The position numbers and the translations under genes were made by a program. This document shows positions 5,156 through 7,212 of a stretch of DNA of 7,212 bases, one piece after another. The notes below the pieces were generated by a model that had not been told where the DNA came from, made no database searches, and saw nothing but the letters and a program-made list of their open reading frames with translations. Source of the stretch: Candidatus Iainarchaeum sp. (lineage in GTDB: Archaea > Iainarchaeota > Iainarchaeia > Iainarchaeales > GCA-2688035); contig JAFGEM010000119.1 of assembly GCA_016931555.1 (NCBI GenBank), positions 1 to 7,212 of the forward strand. Direction: 5' to 3'. Each line of letters starts with the position of its first letter. Position 1 is the first letter of the stretch.

Positions 5156-5863
5156 ATGAAGGCTGTTGTTTTGGCTGCGGGAAAGGGAGTGAGAATGAGG
5201 CCTTTGACTGATGAAAAGCCCAAGGCAATGGTTTTGCTGAAGGGAAAGCCTTTGATTCAGAGGAGCATGGAATCATTTGGAGATGCGGGTGCAAGCGAAA
5301 TTCTCATTGTCACTGGGTATATGCAGGAGCAGATTAAGGAGTTTTTTAGAAATACTTTTCAGGGGATTCCCTTGGAGTATATTGTTCAGAAAGAGCAGGT
5401 TGGAACAGCGCATGCTATTGGGTTAGCCAAAGGTTTTGTGGGAAACGAAAATTTTTTGGTTTCCTATTCTGATGTGATTCTTGAGGGCGATTTTATAAGA
5501 AAATTTTGGGATTTTGGAGAACAGCATGCAGGTGCATTTGATGCTATTGTTGCAGTCAGGCATGAGAATGATGTTTCAAAGTTTGGTTTAGTGGAATGCA
5601 GGGGAAATGTTGTTGAAAGCATAGTGGAAAAACCCAAGGAAAAGAAGAGTGGCTTTGTTAATTCTGGGTTGTGGTGGTTTTCCCCAAAAATTTTTTCCGA
5701 GATTGAAAAGACAAAGCCATCCAAAAGAGGCGAGTTTGAGATTACCGACAGTGTAAAGCCCCTTGTTGAAACGCAAAGGGTTGGGTGTTTTGAATTAGAG
5801 GGAAGATTTTTTGATATTGGAAACATTCGTGAATTGCACGCTGCGGAAAAAGAGTTAGAGTAA
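5156..5863 (+). CDS. Sugar-1-phosphate nucleotidyltransferase (NTP_transferase family)
   Basis: Cytoplasmic enzyme expected to join a sugar 1-phosphate with an NTP, giving a nucleotide-sugar and pyrophosphate, for glycan or lipid-linked sugar synthesis. The 235 residues show MKAVVLAAGKGVRMRPLT at the N-terminus (nucleotide-binding G-x-G-x-R), KPKAM at 21-25, QVGTAHAIGLA at 81-91, a YSD at 104-106 in the place of the usual G-D metal site, the EKP at 158-160 with a following FVNSGLWWF, RGEFEITD at 191-198 and FFDIGN at 218-223. It ends right after the catalytic domain: there is no left-handed beta-helix, so no acetyltransferase part. The exact sugar and nucleotide cannot be told; glucose- or mannose-1-phosphate are common substrates. 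An in-frame GTG at 5147 would add three residues but is poorly placed for the ribosome-binding site. Third gene of the rnz cluster; its end overlaps the convergent UPF0173 gene by 9 nt. Confidence 0.92.
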   Translation: MKAVVLAAGKGVRMRPLTDEKPKAMVLLKGKPLIQRSMESFGDAGASEILIVTGYMQEQIKEFFRNTFQGIPLEYIVQKEQVGTAHAIGLAKGFVGNENFLVSYSDVILEGDFIRKFWDFGEQHAGAFDAIVAVRHENDVSKFGLVECRGNVVESIVEKPKEKKSGFVNSGLWWFSPKIFSEIEKTKPSKRGEFEITDSVKPLVETQRVGCFELEGRFFDIGNIRELHAAEKELE

Positions 5864-6547
5864 AAATTTTTTCTTTTGCCCTGGCTTGAAGATAACTACT
5901 TTTGTTTTGAGGACTGTTTGCTCTATCTTGCTTTGGAATTCTTTTGGATCCTGCCCTATAACTTTGAATGTATTGTAATGCATGGGTATTGCGTATTTTG
6001 GTTTCATTGTTTTTACTGCCCTTACTGCGTCAACACAGTCCATTGTATACTCCCCCCCTATGGGAAGTATTGCAATATCTGGTTTTATTTTGCAGAAGTA
6101 ATCCATTAGGTCAGTGTCTCCCGCATGGTATACTGTTTTGCCTTTGTGCTCCAAAAGAAATCCAATTGGATAGAAACTGTTGGGGTGGTGCGCAGGCGTT
6201 GCAGTAATGCTTAAATCACGCAATTGCACTTTTTGGTCCATTGTAATGTTATGGCTTAAGTGGCGCGGCAGGCTTAATTCTTGGAGAAGATGGTCATGGG
6301 CTACTACACATGCGTTTTCCTTTACTGCTGTTTCGCTTATTAATTTTTTGTCGAAATGGTCAAAATGCTCGTGGGTTATTAAAATTAGGGAAATGCCTTT
6401 CAAATGTTTTTTTAAGTTTGGGCAGGTTACAAGTGTTTTGAAATTCGGGTCTTTGTGTGTGTTTTCCAGAAAGGGGTCTATTAAAACATTGCATTTTGGA
6501 AAGCCTATCTTGAAAAAAGAATGCCCGAGAAAAGTAATATCAACCAT
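5855..6547 (-). CDS. UPF0173-family MBL-fold metal-dependent hydrolase
   Basis: A 230-aa protein with the compact metallo-beta-lactamase fold of the UPF0173 (UlaG/RomA-like) family. Visible residues: FLGHSFFKI at 6-14; the metal-binding H-x-H-x-D-H at 59-64 in THEHFDHFD; PAHHP at 118-122; HAGDTDL at 141-147 with the bridging Asp144; LPIGGEYTMD at 161-170, the hallmark of this family; and IPMHYNTF at 187-194 with His190. All metal ligands are present, so it should be an active cytoplasmic hydrolase. The natural substrate is not known for most of the family. It is the second MBL-fold gene in the window but is not closely similar to RNase Z. It probably has its own promoter (box at 6578-6588) with a leader of about 10 nt, and it is convergent with the nucleotidyltransferase. 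Confidence 0.93.
   Translation of the reverse strand: MVDITFLGHSFFKIGFPKCNVLIDPFLENTHKDPNFKTLVTCPNLKKHLKGISLILITHEHFDHFDKKLISETAVKENACVVAHDHLLQELSLPRHLSHNITMDQKVQLRDLSITATPAHHPNSFYPIGFLLEHKGKTVYHAGDTDLMDYFCKIKPDIAILPIGGEYTMDCVDAVRAVKTMKPKYAIPMHYNTFKVIGQDPKEFQSKIEQTVLKTKVVIFKPGQKKKFLL
5867..5877 (+). terminator. T-rich terminator after the rnz cluster
   Basis: TTTTTTCTTTT begins 4 nt after the stop of the nucleotidyltransferase gene. Such T-tracts are typical archaeal terminators. It lies inside the 3' end of the opposing UPF0173 gene, where it corresponds to the Lys-rich C-terminus (GQKKKF), so coding constraint may also explain it. Confidence 0.5.
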
Positions 6548-6577
6548 TGGGATACTAAAATAATCTAGTTTGGGATT

Positions 6578-6588
6578 CTTTTTAAACA
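6578..6588 (-). promoter_or_regulatory. TATA-like box of the UPF0173 gene
   Basis: The minus strand reads TGTTTAAAAAG, centred about 36 nt upstream of the ATG at 6547, implying a leader of about 10 nt without Shine-Dalgarno. It is one side of a divergent intergenic region (6548-6690). Confidence 0.5.
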
Positions 6589-6635
6589 GATGTTATGGTT
6601 AGGCTGTTTTTAATGGAAATGCGCGAATAAAACAG

Positions 6636-6650
6636 TATTAAAAAATTATT
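6636..6650 (+). promoter_or_regulatory. Possible TATA region of the secreted-protein gene
   Basis: The AT-rich stretch TATTAAAAAATTATT would put transcription start near 6666-6668 and leave a leader of roughly 25 nt that contains a GGTG at 6680-6683. The whole of 6636-6669 is AT-only apart from two G, so the true box cannot be fixed by eye. Confidence 0.35.
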
Positions 6651-6669
6651 AGTTAATTAATTATTAGTT
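6644..6669. repeat. Two 11-bp direct repeats with 15-bp period
   Basis: AATTATTAGTT occurs exactly at 6644-6654 and again at 6659-6669, separated by AATT. The pair lies in the promoter region of the secreted-protein gene, 22-47 nt before its start. The spacing also creates the palindrome TTAATTAA at 6653-6660. It could be a tandem regulator site or simple AT-rich slippage. Confidence 0.5.
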
Positions 6670-6679
6670 GAAAGTAAGT

Positions 6680-6683
6680 GGTG
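6680..6683 (+). promoter_or_regulatory. Shine-Dalgarno deciding the TTG start
   Basis: GGTG lies 7 nt before the TTG at 6691 and matches part of the archaeal GGAGGTGATC consensus. An in-frame TAA at 6688-6690 directly precedes the TTG, so no start further upstream is possible. Confidence 0.5.
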
Positions 6684-6690
6684 TTGATAA

Positions 6691-7212
6691 TTGAGGAAAG
6701 CTTTGATTGTTTTGGCTTTGGTTTTGTGCGCGGGTTTTGCTCAGGCCCAGGCTTATGAAATTACCTCGCATACTATTGAAATGACAATAGATAATGAGGG
6801 TTTTGCACGCATAACTGAAAAATTTTTTCTGGCTTTTCCCAACGAATTCTTGCTGGAAGACTTCCTTAAAAAAAATGAGGATTTTGGAATAAGCCTTGAC
6901 AGCTGGAAGCAGTTTGACGAGAGAATACACACGTATATTGGCAGGGAAGAAGAGCTTTTGCGCGCAGAGGTTGTTTTTGTTGATGACATTGACAAGTATT
7001 TGGAGATAGAGTATTCATTGAATACGCCCATTGTTGTCAAAAAGAATGAAACTAACAGGATAATTGATTTTGCCATTGCACCGCGTTTTTTTGACCAGTT
7101 TTTGCAGGGCGGGGTTTACATTATTCCGAATAATACTGAAATAGCAATTAATCTTCCTACTGCAGCTGAAATTTTGTCTCAGGTGCGCCCCGACGGCGTG
7201 GTTAGCAGCAAT
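6691..7212 (+). CDS. Secreted or membrane-anchored protein, N-terminal part (3' end outside window)
   Basis: The frame is open from a TTG at 6691 to the right edge (174 codons) and is easily missed because of the rare start and the missing stop. The first 21 residues are a signal peptide: basic RK, hydrophobic ALIVLALVLCAGF, then AQAQA with likely cleavage before Gln20 or Tyr22. Cys13 is not in a proper lipobox. The mature part starts YEITSHTIEM and looks like an extracytoplasmic beta-rich domain, with ITEKFFLAFPNE near 42-53, a helix-like FGISLDSWKQFDERIHTYIG near 66-85, and VYIIPNNTEIAINLP near 142-156. The opening pattern (strand, 'IDNEGFARITEKF') recalls ectodomains of archaeal predicted membrane proteins including DUF2207-like ones, but I cannot name the family. 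Membrane helices may follow beyond the edge. It is divergent from the UPF0173 gene and preceded by direct repeats. Confidence 0.82.
   Translation, partial: MRKALIVLALVLCAGFAQAQAYEITSHTIEMTIDNEGFARITEKFFLAFPNEFLLEDFLKKNEDFGISLDSWKQFDERIHTYIGREEELLRAEVVFVDDIDKYLEIEYSLNTPIVVKKNETNRIIDFAIAPRFFDQFLQGGVYIIPNNTEIAINLPTAAEILSQVRPDGVVSSN

Noticed and set aside
5988..6563. Plus-strand frames of 79 and 127 codons opposite the UPF0173 gene
   Set aside because: Cys/Trp/Phe-rich mirror frames of a gene whose motifs are complete.
1..7212. CRISPR array, tRNA, rRNA, insertion sequence or phage/defence system
   Set aside because: No regularly spaced repeats, cloverleaf-like segment, transposase motif or terminal inverted repeats were found by eye; the genes read as housekeeping and envelope functions.

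Overview
The window looks like archaeal chromosome. Several genes have a TTTAAA/TATA-like box about 26 nt upstream of the start codon, or about 26 nt upstream of a very short leader, with no Shine-Dalgarno. That is the signature of archaeal leaderless or short-leader transcription. Gene content (compact RNase Z, UPF0173 hydrolase, a DUF2207-like tail), very tight packing and moderate-to-low GC suggest a small-genome lineage, possibly DPANN. That placement is inference. No rRNA, tRNA, CRISPR array, transposase or phage gene is visible.

Layout from left to right. Positions 2-151 (+) hold the C-terminal 49 codons of a DUF2207-like membrane protein missing from most annotations of this stretch. 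It converges on, and overlaps by 4 nt, a class II fructose-bisphosphate aldolase (148-1104, -). Next comes a two-gene membrane-protein operon on the minus strand: a YdbS-like single-bPH2 protein (start corrected to 3147) followed 7 nt later by a YdbT-like triple-bPH2 protein (1155-2636). A small basic orphan protein of 123 aa (3207-3578, -) has its own promoter.

A 93-bp divergent promoter region (3579-3671) separates these from a plus-strand cluster: RNase Z (3672-4577), a basic HTH-like protein of unknown family (4578-5132) and a sugar-phosphate nucleotidyltransferase (5156-5863). That cluster runs convergently, with a 9-nt overlap, into a UPF0173 MBL-fold hydrolase (5855-6547, -). After a second divergent AT-rich region (6548-6690) a secreted or membrane-anchored protein starts with TTG at 6691 and runs off the right edge.

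Functionally the window mixes housekeeping (tRNA 3' processing, aldol cleavage or gluconeogenesis, nucleotide-sugar supply) with cell-envelope genes (bPH2 proteins, the DUF2207-like tail, the secreted protein). I see no single new defence or mobile system. The most interesting leads are the duplication relationship inside the bPH2 pair, the unassigned HTH-like protein abutting RNase Z, the 123-aa orphan, and the right-edge secreted protein with direct repeats in front of it.
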